From the NCBI GenBank assembly GCA_944474755.1, contig OX104112.1, positions 22,284,460-22,348,459 of the forward strand: 64,000 nucleotides of DNA, read 5' to 3'. Shown piece by piece: positions 1 to 12,058 of the stretch; the first letter of the stretch is position 1, and each line of letters begins with the position of its first letter. The notes below the pieces were generated by a model. The model was given only the letters and a program-made list of their open reading frames with translations. It was not told where the DNA came from and made no database searches. Source of the stretch: Limnoperna fortunei (lineage: Eukaryota > Mollusca > Bivalvia > Mytilida > Modiolidae). The translations under genes were made by a program, and so were the position numbers.

Positions 1-96
1 AAGTTTGGATGAAGACAGCTATATAGATCTAGGCAGGTATATAGCGTTAATATTCCGCTAAAGTGACCACATTGGAAGGTTTGATAAAGGTATAGT

Positions 97-720
97 GTAG
101 ATCAAGGCAAGTATATAGATCAAGGGAGGTGTATGGACAAAAACAGCTGCATGGATATAGACATGGATATAGGCTGGGATATAGATACCAAAGATATATA
201 GATTAAGGCGGGTATATAGATCAATGCAGGCATATAGATCAAGGCTGATGTATAGATCTAGGCAGGTAGACAGATCAAGGCAGGTAGATAAATCAAGGCG
301 GGTATATAGATCAAGGCTGATGTATAGATCTAGGCAAGTATATAGATCAAGGCAGCCATGTAGATCAAAGCTGATGTATAAATCTAGGCAGGTATATAGA
401 TCTAGGCAGGTAGATAGATCAAGGCTGATGTATAGATCTAGGCAGGTATATAGATCAAGGCAGGCATATAGATGAAGGCTGATCTATAAATCTAGGCAGG
501 TATATATATCTAGGCAGGTAGATAGATCTAGGCAGGTAGATAGATAAAGGCTGATGTATAGATCTACACATGTATATAGATCACGGCAGGCATATAGATC
601 AAGGCTGATGTATAGATCTAGGCAAGTAGATAGATCAAGGCGGATGTAGTCTATAAAACATGGGAGATTGTAAATAAATAGATCACAACAGGTAAATTGA
701 TCAAGACTGGTCAATATTTA
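97..720. repeat. 18-bp minisatellite, degenerate
   Basis: Tandem repeat of an 18-bp unit of the form tatagatcaaggcaggta, alternating with variants ending ctgatg, so a loose 36-bp higher-order period is visible. Copies are clean from about 197 to 655 and degenerate at both edges. Because 18 is a multiple of three, it leaves open frames on both strands (six-residue repeats such as YRSRQV). These are by-products of the repeat and there is no sign of a gene. Confidence 0.9.
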
Positions 721-1055
721 ACATGTCTGTCTGTTCGAAGTCTAATTGTAGAGGAAGGTGGATCGGAACATGCTTATCGGTTGGCACAGGCATAATGGGT
801 ATTTCATGAAGGCTAGGTTGGATCCAAGATTGCTTCGGTCCAAACGATCCGAGTACTATATATTGTAAACAAATGTTGGATCCAGACAGGTATGTAAGTA
901 CATTTATCGCTATTTTGCAGTATTTTCCTTTGATCGTTGTGTGCGATATTATTCCATCTCACTCTACTAGCGTGGGATGGGCCCATCTCAGCTCGCTGTC
1001 AAGACGTCGTTATGTAAACACTGTGACGTCACAATGTTACAAAACAGCGATAAAC
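721..1055. other. no gene or repeat recognised
   Basis: Single-copy-looking sequence between the minisatellite and a hairpin. It contains one perfect TGACGTCA palindrome at 1024-1031. An open frame at 873-1127 runs into the hairpin and has no recognisable domain. Confidence 0.5.
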
Positions 1056-1173
1056 AGATTATTTACGTTTTTTGAAACTCGATGCACTTCCTCGTCATCT
1101 CATCTCAGGGCTGTCGCCCTTCGATGAGATACGACGAGAAAATGCATCTCGTTTCAAAAAACGTAAATAATCT
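1056..1173. repeat. foldback (hairpin) element
   Basis: Imperfect palindrome of about 118 bp. The left arm begins agattatttacgtttttt and the right arm ends aaaaaacgtaaataatct. The arms match over about 50 bp with a few mismatches. The tip is a small GC-rich stem-loop, agggc-tgtc-gccct. It resembles the other hairpins in this window (8936-9014, 20408-20564, 38698-38764), which also carry GC-rich tips. A foldback or MITE-type element is inferred. Confidence 0.8.
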
Positions 1174-1546
1174 ATAAGTATTGCTGTTAGTAATGTTCGC
1201 GAATATTACGGATTGTGTATATCTGGATAATGACCGGTCGATACGTATCCAGTTTTGTGTTGTCCATAAAACCATGGGAGTTTGTAAAAGACAGTTGGAT
1301 ATACTATGGATTGTACCAAACGACATCATGAAACTTTAAATAACATCATATAAACAACAGATATTTTTTTCTTATGTATATCATCCAACCTTAAATCATA
1401 ATTTCCTAATCAAATTTTGTTACCTGTGATTGCCTTTCTAGAGGTAGCCTGGGTCTAGAAGGGGGGTCTCTCTACACTATGGTGTAGCAAGGCATCGGAA
1501 GAGCTCGATATTGAAGACATTGCGTTGTTTTCTGCTTTCGGAAATT
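1174..1546. other. no gene recognised
   Basis: AT-rich sequence with scattered stops in all frames. No tandem structure or coding similarity was seen. Confidence 0.5.
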
Positions 1547-1558
1547 GTTCGAAATAAC

Positions 1559-1979
1559 AGCTGGGACCATACTGTGACGGTTCCCAGTGCTGGACCCACA
1601 GAGCAGCCCAGCGTGTTCCCGGGTGGCGGATAGGGGAGAACCTCTGATTTTGGGGGAGGGGGGTTCAGGTCATAATATGGTAAGCATGGCCGCGAACCAT
1701 ACTGGGTAAGGTAACGAGTCTGAAGAGTGCCACGCTCCTTGCACGATAAAGATCCATTTTGTAGATTTCGAAAAATAGTAGGCTCATTGTAGCCGCTACA
1801 AATGGCTAAATTCTCCGACCCTACCAAATACTCCGTATTTTTCCCGTGGCAGTCCAAATTTTGTTCCCTGTGTCCCATCCCACCCATTTTTCAATTGATA
1901 TATTGTTTGTAAACTTGTTCCCGTCCTGAATATAGCTGAAATATTGCTCGCTGGACGTAAAAAAAACATCCAATCAATC
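1559..1979 (+). mobile_element. SINE-like retroposon, long family, copy 1 (with target duplication)
   Basis: A 421-bp insertion flanked by a perfect 12-bp direct repeat gttcgaaataac (1547-1558 and 1980-1991), which is read as the target-site duplication. The 3' end reads ctgaatatagctgaaatatt, then gctcgctggacgt, an A-run and caatcaatc. This is the same core order as in the tRNA-headed SINEs elsewhere in the window (atagctgaaaaattgct, then ggcgttaaac). Related copies lie at 38172-38640 and 53609-54120 in the opposite orientation. The open frame at 1477-1887 on the minus strand is a shadow of this element. Confidence 0.8.
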
Positions 1980-1991
1980 GTTCGAAATAAC

Positions 1992-3075
1992 GGAGCAGCA
2001 TAAAAATATAACAACGATTAATACACAGTTTGTGTAAATGCCATTATACAGGTAAATATTTTAGTAAAACAAATATTTGATGAATATAATTCGGCGCAGC
2101 ATCATATGTCCAGCCGTCTACGCATTTACACGGTTACAATAAGAAAACAGGAGAAGTAGACAACATATTAAATAAATAAATAAATACATACATACATTTT
2201 GTTAATATAACGAGCTCCCTTTAATTTTTCATGGACTTTATGTGTCATGAGTTTTCTGTTATTATTACTAACTAATTGTTGTCTTCTTAAATAAACTATA
2301 AACAATTCGTAACAACCAACACGTTCACACTATTATTCATACATTAAAACATATGTTTTGAGTATTTATTTATATGGCATGATACATGTTTAATTGAACC
2401 GTGCGGGGGATTGTGGGATACCATCACTTGTCCGGTCGACCTAAGACATTCAAACTGCTACCTGTTGCTTGTCACTTCGAATTAAAAACAGCTATTAACA
2501 CAAGTCGGCTTGGATTTTGAATTACAATTTATTCTGAGTATGATAACATGGAAAATTATAGAGTTATTTACTGTATTTTTTACCACTTAATATTTTTAAC
2601 CGCTGGTTGATCTAGTACAAAACAATCCAATATTTTACATTTTGGTCAGACGATATTTTTGGGTTTCCAATAGAAAAATATGGAAAGACTTTGTAATTCA
2701 CATAAGTGAAGCGTGGGGTTGGGGAATCAATTTGCTTCAAGTTTTTCTAGTTTTGTTTTGTTTTTATTTGTTTGTTTGTTTTATCACCATTTGATTCAAC
2801 AAAAAAGTACTTCCGGTCACCATTTTTAAAAAATTATGTTAATGTTAGCATTAAACTAAGACATAATTCGCTGAGATTCCAATCAAATTTTAATAAAATT
2901 GATTAACTGCTCTGCAAAATTGTCACAACTTTATTTTATCGGAGACATAACGACATCCGGGTTTCACACTCCTCAAAGTAGGTTTTCCCGTTGTCGTACA
3001 TTTGGGACACAGTTGAGTTTACTCTGACACAAGCCAGGTAAACAAATTAAGAATTAATTTAAAGGGTGATTTAAT
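1992..3075. other. AT-rich non-coding sequence, possibly including the LINE 5' UTR
   Basis: No gene seen. A short AAAT/ACAT microsatellite lies at about 2169-2197. From about 2940 the base composition rises in GC just ahead of the LINE coding region, so 2940-3075 may be the element's 5' untranslated region. No target duplication was found to fix that boundary. Confidence 0.5.
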
Positions 3076-3450
3076 GTGTTCGAATCTAGTACTGATAATT
3101 TAAAGGTTATATTTTTAAATGTTTGTGGTTTTAAAAGAAGATTATTGTCCCCAGATTTTATTAACATTTTGGGAGAGTATGACATATGCATTTTTGTTGA
3201 AACCAAATTAGCTGATTTAGATCTTTTAAATCTCCCAAATGGTTACACCTATGTTACAAAAAATAGACAGAAATTTAAGAAAGCTTCCGGGGGAATAGCA
3301 GTCATCTATAAAAATTCATTAGGTAAAAATCTGAAAGTTCACGAAACTAAAAGTCAATTTGTACTGTGGTTTCATATCTCAAAATCGTTTTTGTCACTCG
3401 ATTCTGATATTCTTTTTGGTTGTATCTACATACCTCCGGAAAATTTCTAA
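3076..3450 (+). pseudogene. LINE ORF2 segment 1: endonuclease N-terminal part
   Basis: This encodes the start of an exonuclease/endonuclease/phosphatase-type endonuclease, which nicks target DNA to prime reverse transcription. Visible marks are FLNVCGFK near the start (the Asn-containing first motif), IFVETKL (the catalytic Glu motif) and GGIAVIYK. The open frame carries a few stray residues past the breakpoint. A frameshift at about 3440, next to a run of A and T bases, moves the real coding sequence into the frame of the next segment (YIPPEN continues as SKYSTMESF). The first Met is the best start seen, but an upstream start cannot be excluded. Confidence 0.85.
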
Positions 3451-5320
3451 GTATTCTACTATGGAATCATTTGATGAAATAGAAGATGAATTAATAATGC
3501 TGTTTAAGGAAGAAAAAAGGTATGTTACACTAATAGGCGATTTTAATGCAAAAACAGGGGTACTTCCTGACTACGTAGTTCCTGACGACACAATTGTTAA
3601 CATGTTTGATCTAGATTGTGATAGTGATATTTTAGAATATTTGTATGATTTTGAGAACCTTATACTAAACAATATATCAGTACAAAGAGTGTCAAAGTGT
3701 ACATGTAGACCTAATAACTATGGTAGGAAGCTTCTTAACTTGTGCAAAAATAATAATTTATACATAGCGAACTCCAGAGTAGGATCGGATAAAGGTATAG
3801 GCGACTTAACATGCAACGATTCAAGTGTGGTCGACTATCTGATACTTTCTTCAAAGTTGTTCCCTTTGATTTCTGAGTTCAAAATAGACAATTTTATTCC
3901 TTTATATTCTGATTGTCATTGTATGTTACAGTTCAGCCTTCGGGCAAATATCAGAAAAGTGTCAGAAAATTGTGCAGACGAAATGTATACACAATCGTTG
4001 AATAGATGGAAAAATGAAAAGAGGTCGGATTATGTTGATCGTGTTCATGACGATCCCGACGGTATTCTAGCGCGTGTCGTTAACAAGCTGGATGAATTAA
4101 TGGTAAATAATTATGTAACACAAAATGTAATAAACGATGTAGTCTCTGACATAACTGCTAATTTTTCTAACGCAGCGGCTGCAACATTTGGTAAAATTGA
4201 AAAACGTAAAAAATATTATAAACACCAAGACTCCAAACCGTGGTTTAATAGAAAATGCTCAATAAGTCGGAAAAAATTTCATAAGGCTCGCAAGGGATAC
4301 AGTTTTTTTAAAAATGCTGAAAACAGACGTAAAATGAGATTAGCAAGCAATGAACATAAAAAAACATTAAATAAGGCTTTTTCGGAGTATCAACAAAGAG
4401 CTGCTAACGAACTACGCGGTTTATCTAAAAAAGACTCAAAAGCCTTGTGGAAAATTCTCAATAATCTGAATAAAAATCAAAAGCGTGATAACAATGAGGA
4501 TATTTCGTTAGATGCGCTATATAACCATTTTAAAAGATTAAATGAAAATGGTAATTGCGAATTCGATATAGAACCCGATTTTGACTTTGGCAATATCTCA
4601 AAAGATGTGGAGGTATATTTAAACGGTCCCATAACGGAAGCAGAAATTAAAAAAGCGGTATCGACTTTGAAGAATGGCAAAGCTTTTGGTATTGATGAAG
4701 TTTTAAATGAATATATCAAATGTACTATTGACGACCTGTTGCCTGTTTACCTAAAGCTTTTTAATCTGATCTTTGATTCTGGAGTAGTTCCGGATAGTTG
4801 GTCAACCGGAATACTAATAACAATTTTTAAAAATAAAGGTTCAAGATCAGACCCTGAAATGTACAGAGGAATTACATTAAACTCCTGTCTGAGCAAAACA
4901 TTTTCAACAATACTGAATAACAGGTTAAATGATTATGTTCACCTTATATCAAAGTCGCAAGCAGGTTTCCGTGAAGGATTTTCAACTGTAGATAATATTT
5001 TTGTTCTTCATTCTTTAATTACCATTTACCAATCCTTTGGGAAAAAACTATTTTGTACCTTTGTAGACTTCAAGAGCGCCTTTGACACCATATGGAGATC
5101 AGGGCTGTGGCAAAAAATGTTAAAGTCAAATATAAAAGGTAAAATATTTACTGTGATCTACAGCATGTATCAAAATATTAAAACGTCTGTAAAAAGGGGA
5201 GCCGAATTTTCGGAATTTTTTGTATCCCACGTAGGGGTGAAGCAAGGTGAAAATCTGTCACCTTTCTTATTTTCATTGTTTCTCAATGATTTAGAAAGGT
5301 ATTTTTATCACATAATGTAG
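3440..5320 (+). pseudogene. LINE ORF2 segment 2: endonuclease C-terminal part and most of the RT
   Basis: The open frame runs from 3359, but only sequence from about 3440 is genuine. The endonuclease continues with LIGDFNAKTG (catalytic Asp/Asn motif), then VVDYLILS and YSDCHCML, the place of the usual SDH motif; here the His position is Cys, which would probably damage catalysis. Then come the RT blocks: NGKAFGIDEV, YRGITLNSCLSK, SQAGFREGFSTVDN, motif A as FVDFKSAFD (about 5060-5085), and GVKQGENLSPFLFSLFLNDL. The frame is lost near 5310, just before motif C, and ends at a stop at 5318-5320. Confidence 0.9.
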
Positions 5321-6111
5321 AGTGTGTAAGTCATATCTCAAACTTATGCCGAGAATCGTTACAAATATTTTTAAAACTGTTCATTATATTATATGCGGAT
5401 GACACTGTTCTTCTTTCAGAAACTGCAGAGGGTATGCAAGCTAGTTTGAGGTGTTTTGAAAAATACTGTAATGAATGGAAACTTATTGTAAATACAAGTA
5501 AAACAAAAGTTGTAATCTTTAGTAAGAAGAGAACAAAGTGTAAACAGAACTTCAAAATAAACGGGGAAAATATTGAAACAGTAGACTCGTATTCTTACCT
5601 TGGAGTAGTTTTCAACTTTAATGGTAGTTTTTGTACAACACGTAAAAAACTTGTTGATCAAGCGCAAAAATCTCTATACGCATTGTATCGAAAAATAAAA
5701 AATATCAATATCCCTGTAGACTTGCAACTTAAGTTGTTTGATTCACTAGTTAGTCCTGTATTATTGTATGCGTCAGAAATTTGGGGGTTTGAAAAACTTG
5801 ATGACGTAGAAAAAGTACATCTTCAGTTCTGTAAGAACATTTTGAAAATACGAAGTAGTACCCCAAATTACATGGTCTATGGGGAATTAGGAAGATTTCC
5901 AATGGAAACTATAATTAAACGGTTAATAGTATTATACTGGAATAGTATAATTTTAGATAATAATAATAAGTTATCTTCAATTATGTACAAAGTAATGCTA
6001 AATTTACATTCACTAAATCCTACCAAATTTAAATGGATCTCAAAAGTTAAATCAATACTCGACAGCTGTGGTTTGAGTTTTTATTTTGGAGAACCAAATT
6101 TCAATGGATAG
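5311..6111 (+). pseudogene. LINE ORF2 segment 3: RT catalytic YADD motif and thumb
   Basis: In the +1 frame relative to segment 2, reading is open from about 5311. It gives the RT catalytic box YADDTVLLS (YADD at 5392-5403), then the conserved NTSKTKVVIF and YLGVVF blocks and a thumb/connection region including LLYASEIWGF. The first in-frame Met at 5434 lies after the catalytic motif, so it is not a real start. The segment ends at a stop at 6109-6111, shortly after a further frameshift near 6086. The catalytic Asp pair is intact, although the ORF is broken on both sides. Confidence 0.9.
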
Positions 6112-6571
6112 AAAAGTACTGAAAAACATGATTTTACGGCAGCTGAACGATCAGTTTATTCAAACTTGGTTCTCACAAATGAATAACTCATCACGAGGTA
6201 AATTCTATGCAGAATATAAAAATCAATTTTGCTTGGAAACCTATTTATTAAAATTAAATTTATGCGATAGAGTTTATATATCAAAATTTAGGTGTTCCAA
6301 TATAAAATTTCCTGTAGAAACGGGTAGATGGAACGGGACACTAAAATTGCAAAGATTATGTCATCTTTGTGGGAATGGAGTTGGTGATGAATTTCATTAT
6401 CTTTTCGTTTGTCAAAAGGAAGAGATAATGAATATCAGAGGCAAGTACATTCCCAAATATTATACTGTTAATCCAACAGAATATAAACTACAAGGGCTTC
6501 TATTGTTCTGTCACGTTGAACTCTACAAAAACTTGGCAAAGTTTTTAAAAATTTTATGTCGTTACCTATAA
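6086..6571 (+). pseudogene. LINE ORF2 segment 4: C-terminal domain with CCHC zinc knuckle
   Basis: Continues the polyprotein in another frame. The segment carries LNDQFIQTWFSQM and SKFRCSNIKFPVETGRW. A knuckle of the form C-x2-C-x8-H-x4-C follows (CHLCGNGVGDEFHYLFVC, about 6359-6412). It is a typical LINE C-terminal nucleic-acid-binding module. The stop at 6569-6571 is the natural end, as the 3' UTR and AATAAA follow. A diverged antisense relative of the same module is at 10570-11060. Confidence 0.88.
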
Positions 6572-6796
6572 AATGATTCAGTCTTTACTTAACATATTAT
6601 GTATTATTTGCATTGTGTATTGGCCGTAAGATATACTTTAATATTGAATTTACTATGTATGTTTTAAATAACGTAGCTGTATTTAGTGTCTGTATGTATT
6701 ATTGCCTAAACCTTCTACTGTATGCATTTGTTATTCTTTGTGTCCTCTTGTACACCTTTGTGTCTGAGGCTTAATAAACTGTTGTCTTGTCTTGAA

Positions 6797-7385
6797 AATC
6801 ATTAATCTATTGTTATTCACATTGTTGATTGCTAATTGAACTTAAAACAAATATTTTCACAACATATACCTTTACCAACTGCAATTTTTGTGTATACACA
6901 AAAACTACTTTCGTTTTGTAAAGCAAAACAAAGGGGGTTGCCATTTCTATATATATATAGATATTTCTCAAAATAAAATTAAGTTATTTATAGTAATAAT
7001 GGATGCATTTTTAGTTATCAAGAAAGAAAGACTCGTGATCGATATATAATCTAGAAGTGCCCGTTAGTATGAAGTATGGCATTATTTTATAGTAATTGAT
7101 AAATCGCAAGAAAGTCTAATGACCCATCGCGGTGGTAACGTCCATACGGCTCAAGGGCACTCAAGTACAGTTATCCACGTGCCGTTATTATAGACCGGGG
7201 GTGAAATTTCAGCACATTTAATTTAATGTCTATTAAATCATATAGTCAGGTTCTGTGTTTAAGTTTACTTAGGAGAGTTAAGATCGGCATTTATCGGTAA
7301 TTTGTTACAATTTCCTTTGATCTCAACTACCAATAAAATTAGTATCAACGCTCAGTAGAACAACGACCAGTGATACTATATGTTA
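6797..7385. other. no gene recognised
   Basis: AT-rich non-coding sequence between the LINE and a minisatellite, with a short TA run near 6950. Nothing else can be supported. Confidence 0.5.
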
Positions 7386-8072
7386 TTCGGGATCTTTACA
7401 GGGGATACGGGTTCTGTCGTGATCTTTACAGGTGATACGGGTTCTGTCGGGATCTTTACAGGGGATACGGGTTCTGTCACGTACTCTGTGTCGTGATCTT
7501 TACAGGGGATACGGGTTCTGTCACGTACTCTGTGTCGTGATCTCTGACGTCGTATTCGGGATCTTTACAGGGGATACGGGTTCTGTCACGTACTCTGTGT
7601 CGTGATCTCTGACTTCGTATTCGGGATCTTTACAGGGGATACGGGTTCTGTCACGTACTCTGTGTCGTGATCTCTGACTTCGTATTCGGGATCTTTACAG
7701 GAGATACGGGTTCTGTCACGTACTCTTTGTCGTGATCTCTGACTTCGTATTCGGGATCTTTACAGGGGATACGGGTTCTGTCACGTACTCTGTGTCGTGA
7801 TCTCTGACTTCGTATTCGGGATCTTTACAGGGGATACGGGTTCTGTCACGTACTCTGTGTCGTGATCTCTGACTTCGTATTCGGGATCTTTACAGGGGAT
7901 ACGGGTTCTGTCACGTACTCTGTGTTGTGATCTCTGACTTCGTATTCGGGATCTTTACAGGGGATACGGGTTCTGTCACGTACTCTGTGTCGTGATCTCT
8001 GACTACGTATTCGGGATCTTTACAGGGGATACGGGTTCTGTCACGTACAATGTGTCGTGATCTCTGAGTTCG
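7386..8072. repeat. 65-bp minisatellite
   Basis: About ten tandem copies of a 65-bp unit containing gatctttacaggggatacgg, cacgtactctgtgtcgtgat and gacttcgtattcgg. The period of 65 is exact where measured (7620 to 7685). The first copies, before about 7500, are truncated. The minus-strand open frame at 7911-8135 is a shadow of the repeat. Confidence 0.95.
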
Positions 8073-8215
8073 TACCAGAGTATATTGGAATATGGATATT
8101 GGAATATGCCCGCTTCGGCAATTTGCCAGATTCAATTCAGTGGTAACGTTGCGATTTCCGAGTGTTTAGCCTTAACAGTGACAGTTGCACTTAACTGAAC
8201 GCTTTCTTGTTGGCT

Positions 8216-8341
8216 AGTGGTCCGTGCACTATGTATCCGTGCACAATTGTCTGGAGCACTATTTATCCTGTGCACTATCTACCCGTGCACAATTAACAAG
8301 TGCACTATATACCCGTGCACAATTAACTAGTGCACTATAAC
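8216..8341. repeat. about 30-bp tandem repeat with GTGCAC palindromes
   Basis: Four to five imperfect copies of a unit of about 30 bp built on agtgcactatatacccgtgc and acaatta. Each unit carries two copies of the palindrome gtgcac. Confidence 0.8.
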
Positions 8342-8935
8342 CCTGCCAACCTTATTCAGGTAAGCAGATAACTATTGAAGAATCTAACTCATGGTGACCT
8401 AATGTTCTCTTTTCTGTCTTTGCACTCTATCACCGTCTTGTATAACACAGGTAGTACTTATGAACAACTAATCTCAAACGACAAGACCACAAAAGACCTT
8501 AATACTTGACTTGGGGAGTTTTTCACGTCCTACACCGACAACTTAATGCCCTTGGTCGGACGGGGAATACTAGTGCTGCAGCGGTTTATATACCCAACTT
8601 TGGACTATACCATTATACTAGGGAGATACCAAATAAAAAGAGTCACTGAAATGTTTTACAACAATAACTTAAATAATAAAGCGTCTAAATGACTGTTACC
8701 ATATAGTCTGAACTATTGCGTGTTTGCACCGCAATCTATTCGAATAGGTTCCGGTTACTAAATATAACCTATTGGAATGTAAATATGCCAACAACGAAAG
8801 TAGTTACGTGCGTGCATTAATAAGTAATAAAGGTGCGTGCATTAATAAGTAATAAAGCCGTGTTAATTGTGTATTAAATGGATTTTACTGTGCATAAATA
8901 TTTCAGGTATGATCGTGTAAACAAATGTCATCACA
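8342..8935. other. no gene; small tandem duplication inside
   Basis: Non-coding. A 24-26-bp tandem duplication of gtgcgtgcattaataagtaa followed by taaa lies at about 8808-8858. The stretch at 8516-8563 resembles 52085-52131 (see findings), which suggests an unrecognised dispersed repeat. Confidence 0.6.
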
Positions 8936-9014
8936 GTTCATATTCCCTCTCTGTGCTTTATATTCCCTGAGCCGGAGGCGAAGGGAATATAGAATACAGA
9001 CACGGAATATGAAC
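8936..9014. repeat. foldback (hairpin) element
   Basis: A 79-bp palindrome. Left arm gttcatattccctctctgtg then ctttatattccct; right arm agggaatatagaatacagac then acggaatatgaac. The tip gagccggaggcga is GC-rich. The outer arms match with a few mismatches. Confidence 0.8.
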
Positions 9015-9822
9015 CCATACCCCTTGTGAAGCCCGAATAACAATTATATTCTGTTGAAGTCTTCTTGTACTAATATTCTAGCGTATTAAAGCGAGCACAG
9101 CTCGCAGCGGTTAGCTCTACGGCAAATATGTCTCATGTGATCAAAATGAAATCACGTGATCAAAATCTGCTTAATGCTGATATTGAGTTTTTTTCTTTCG
9201 GAAGTTGATATCGTCAAAAAACTGTAACAAAGTGAATGAAAAAAGGACTAAAAATAATTTTAAGAAAGACTTGAAAATAAAGTTTACATCGAAAAAAAAT
9301 AATGTTATATTTAAAATGAACAACAAAACTTTCATACTATTTTTTGCAATCGCTAAATCAATCTTTAAAAACTAACAATCAAATTACATTTCATGTGACG
9401 TCACCGTTACAAAGAAAGACGTCACGCGACCACTGGAATTTAGAGGAAATTTAAGGGTGTTCGGAAGTTACGTCAATTATGAAATGCACATTAAATATTG
9501 ATAATATTGATAAAAAATATTGTCTGTGCTCGCATTTTGGCAATGCCTACTCCATATAAATTAGAATAGACAAGTCTCTTGCTTGAAGAAAAAACTTAGT
9601 TTGGACCACCGGCCACTATTGGAGAACCTCCCATTCAACACATTCCTTCCTACGAAACTTTTTATGGCATTTTAAATTGATATTTTTGACGACTTTTTAT
9701 TCCCACCAAACTTTAAATGATAAATTTTACTTTCTAAGTTGATGCAAATGGTTTTGTTTGTCATTTTAGAATACGTTTAGTTATCGGTTATCTCCCTTGC
9801 TAATTTCAAAACAAATCGCAGA
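9015..9822. other. no gene recognised
   Basis: AT-rich non-coding sequence with a perfect TGACGTCA at 9396-9403. No tandem repeat or coding frame of note. Confidence 0.5.
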
Positions 9823-10271
9823 CGGAGATGATAGTCTCGATCATCCAGACACTTATATTTCATTACATTTGTGCGTCTGGATTCATCTCTATATTGAACT
9901 CGTTACTATTGCGCCCAAAACTGGGCGTAATTTTTGATTGGATGATATATTTATTGTCTAAAAAATTACTTCCGTTCATATCAGAAGTGTATAGAAAATT
10001 GTAGCAAAGTTTACATTTAAATATTTTTATGAAATATTACTTTATCAATTAATAAAACAAATATTATTGTTATGCACAATCAAGAGAGAATCTTACTGTG
10101 ACGTCATTTTAAAAGTATAGACATGTTTGCATGGTTTTCCTGGCCTAAATATAGGGTCCTAAAAATAGAATAATTGTTTTGTCTCCACCTATTGGTAGCG
10201 AAATTATAACAAGGTGATCCCAGACGCTATTATATTATGCGTCTGGGTAATCTAGACTAACGGAGATGATA
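9823..10271. repeat. paired hairpins, possible non-autonomous element
   Basis: Two short hairpins about 370 bp apart share the stem words ccagacgc and gcgtctgg (9840-9886 and 10217-10246). The outer edges carry the direct repeat cggagatgatag (about 9824 and 10260). This could be one non-autonomous element with hairpin ends, or two copies of a small hairpin. The interior is AT-rich and includes TGACGTCA at 10099-10106. Confidence 0.4.
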
Positions 10272-10569
10272 GATTCCGTAATCTAATGCATATATTTAAA
10301 ATCGATATTTGAAATCTTAATATTATGTTTAACTATTTATATTATGTAAAACAAATAAATTGTTCGATGAAAAGACGCCATTTTGAAACTGGTTTCAATA
10401 TCCCCGGAGTTTCACAGGGAATACGGTATGATATCCGCGTCTTGATTAACCATTCAAATTGTAAGGATTCACTAGATACATTACTTCAACAGAATATTAG
10501 AAATTATCAGCTGTTGGTCATTTGTCATGCGCGAACACATTGCGGAAGAATCTGCCTTACTTTTTGACC

Positions 10570-11060
10570 AATGGCACATCACTAACCTATATTTATTTAT
10601 TTGCAAAACATAAACCCTGACGGATTCAGCAAATACAAAAGAACTTACAAACAGAAACACATATAGAGAACAAAATGATTGAACATGTAAATGAATTATA
10701 TATAGTTATAACAGATACTAGTGACCAGTGTGGACCTTATTTTCGCAAGTCAATAGATTGCTTTATGTAGTCGACAACGCTGTGCAAGATATCTGGTATA
10801 GACCAATTTTAAGTCTCTCTATTGAACTAAGCTGGTTAAAATTGGGATAATACCTATCTATTTTATTTTTAAAAAAAAACTCGTATCTCATTACCATTTT
10901 TACAGGCAAAGAAGAATTGATTTTCATCATCTAGTGTTTTACAAATTTTACAAACTCTTTGTTCTCTTGGAACTTTTTTTTATAACGACCTACTTCTATT
11001 TCTAGATTGTGGTCACTAATGCGAAATTTACTTACCAAAGCTCATAAATAACATAACGAA
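10570..11060 (-). pseudogene. antisense LINE 3' fragment (C-terminal zinc knuckle)
   Basis: Translating the minus strand, with one frameshift at a run of A bases near 10980, gives SKFRISDHNLEIEVGRYKKK, then VPREQRVCKICKTLDDENQF with FFACKNG, and IDRYYPNF. This is the same C-terminal module as the LINE at 6086-6571, with the knuckle pattern C-x2-C-...-C (10902-10954). The histidine of the knuckle is replaced by Phe and several stops follow. The 3' end appears to lie at an A/T-rich aaataaataaat tail near 10590. Only the 3' end of the element survives, as expected from a 5'-truncated insertion. Confidence 0.75.
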
Positions 11061-11971
11061 AACAAACATCACGAAAGAAACAATACATCTTTGCTGCAAT
11101 TAATCAGACCTGTCCAGACACTAAGAAGTGTTACAAAATATAAAACGCAACACACAATCAGTATCTAGAGAGTATCTTATTAGTCTGCTGAAATAAGAAT
11201 AACGAACAATGTTCATACAATACCCCCAACACCTCCCATGTATGGCAGTACGCTCGAATTTCGGCGATAAACAGGTCTTGAAAGTCTCTCCATTTAACGT
11301 CGTTTAATCGGGTTGAAACACATGTTTATCATTAATAGAGAATAAAATGCAGGATATTTTAACAGTACACTTCGTTTTGATTGCTGAATGAAGGAAGATT
11401 GCCGAAACATCGAGTATGTGACCGTAGACGTAGTTGATAGGCTATAGCCCTTTATACTATAGGCAACTAATTACTTGGTGTTACACGGGCTGAAATTTTC
11501 ATTACATATTTAGGGGGTACAGAATCAATATTGATTGATTTGAATTATCAATATCGGTAGCCCCATAAACGGAATAACTGACATGCACACCAAGCCGGTC
11601 AGTGAAAGAAATCGTAATCAGAATAATTTTCTTCTTTGAAGAAACATTAATGTAGTTTTCAAATATGATAACCTACTTCCTTAAACTTTTTCGTAACGCT
11701 GAAATTGGTTTCAGATTGACATTTCATCTCCGTTCATTTGAAATTCCCTCCAGCTCCGTACGTACAATTGCTTAAACAGTTTTTGAATGAATGAGGTAGG
11801 AGTGACGTCATGTCAGACCGCTTTACGCATAAAAATTGTACAAAAGAAGTAGTGCACAGATTCTTACCGTAAAAACGGCACTATTACAAAGCAAAATTAC
11901 CTTAAATATGTCACAAAAAACGAAAACAAATAAAAAAAGATGTATTTAAATTGAGAAATAACCGATAAAAA
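11061..11971. other. no gene recognised
   Basis: Non-coding AT-rich sequence. TGACGTCA occurs at 11813-11820. No open frame of note. Confidence 0.5.
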
Positions 11972-12058
11972 ATTAATAGAATTTTTTTTCGCTCGACAAG
12001 GATTATCTGATATAGACCTGATAATCATTGTCTCGCGAAAAAAATACTAAAAATTAAT
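11972..12058. repeat. foldback (hairpin) element
   Basis: An 87-bp inverted repeat: ttttttcgctcgacaaggat against atcattgtctcgcgaaaaaa, with attaat at both outer ends and a short central loop. Confidence 0.75.

Larger units (their letters stand above)
3076..6796 (+). mobile_element. non-LTR retrotransposon (LINE), CR1/jockey-type, frameshifted
   Basis: A nearly complete second ORF of a non-LTR retrotransposon: apurinic-type endonuclease, reverse transcriptase, then a C-terminal CCHC zinc knuckle, split by three frameshifts into four open segments. No gag-like first ORF was found upstream. Downstream is a 3' UTR with a polyadenylation-like signal AATAAA at about 6773, followed at once by a short ttgtcttgtcttg tail typical of CR1/L2-type elements that end in a short simple repeat. 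Clade assignment rests on domain order and the zinc knuckle. A phylogeny of the RT would settle it. Confidence 0.88.

Noticed and set aside
224..714. Open frames YRSRQV... (plus) and minus-strand counterpart as repeat proteins
   Set aside because: They are produced by an 18-bp minisatellite that is stop-free on both strands; no start context, domain or flanking gene structure.
10325..10567. 80-residue frame as a small gene
   Set aside because: No recognisable domain, AT-rich composition like its flanks, and it lies next to a LINE fragment.
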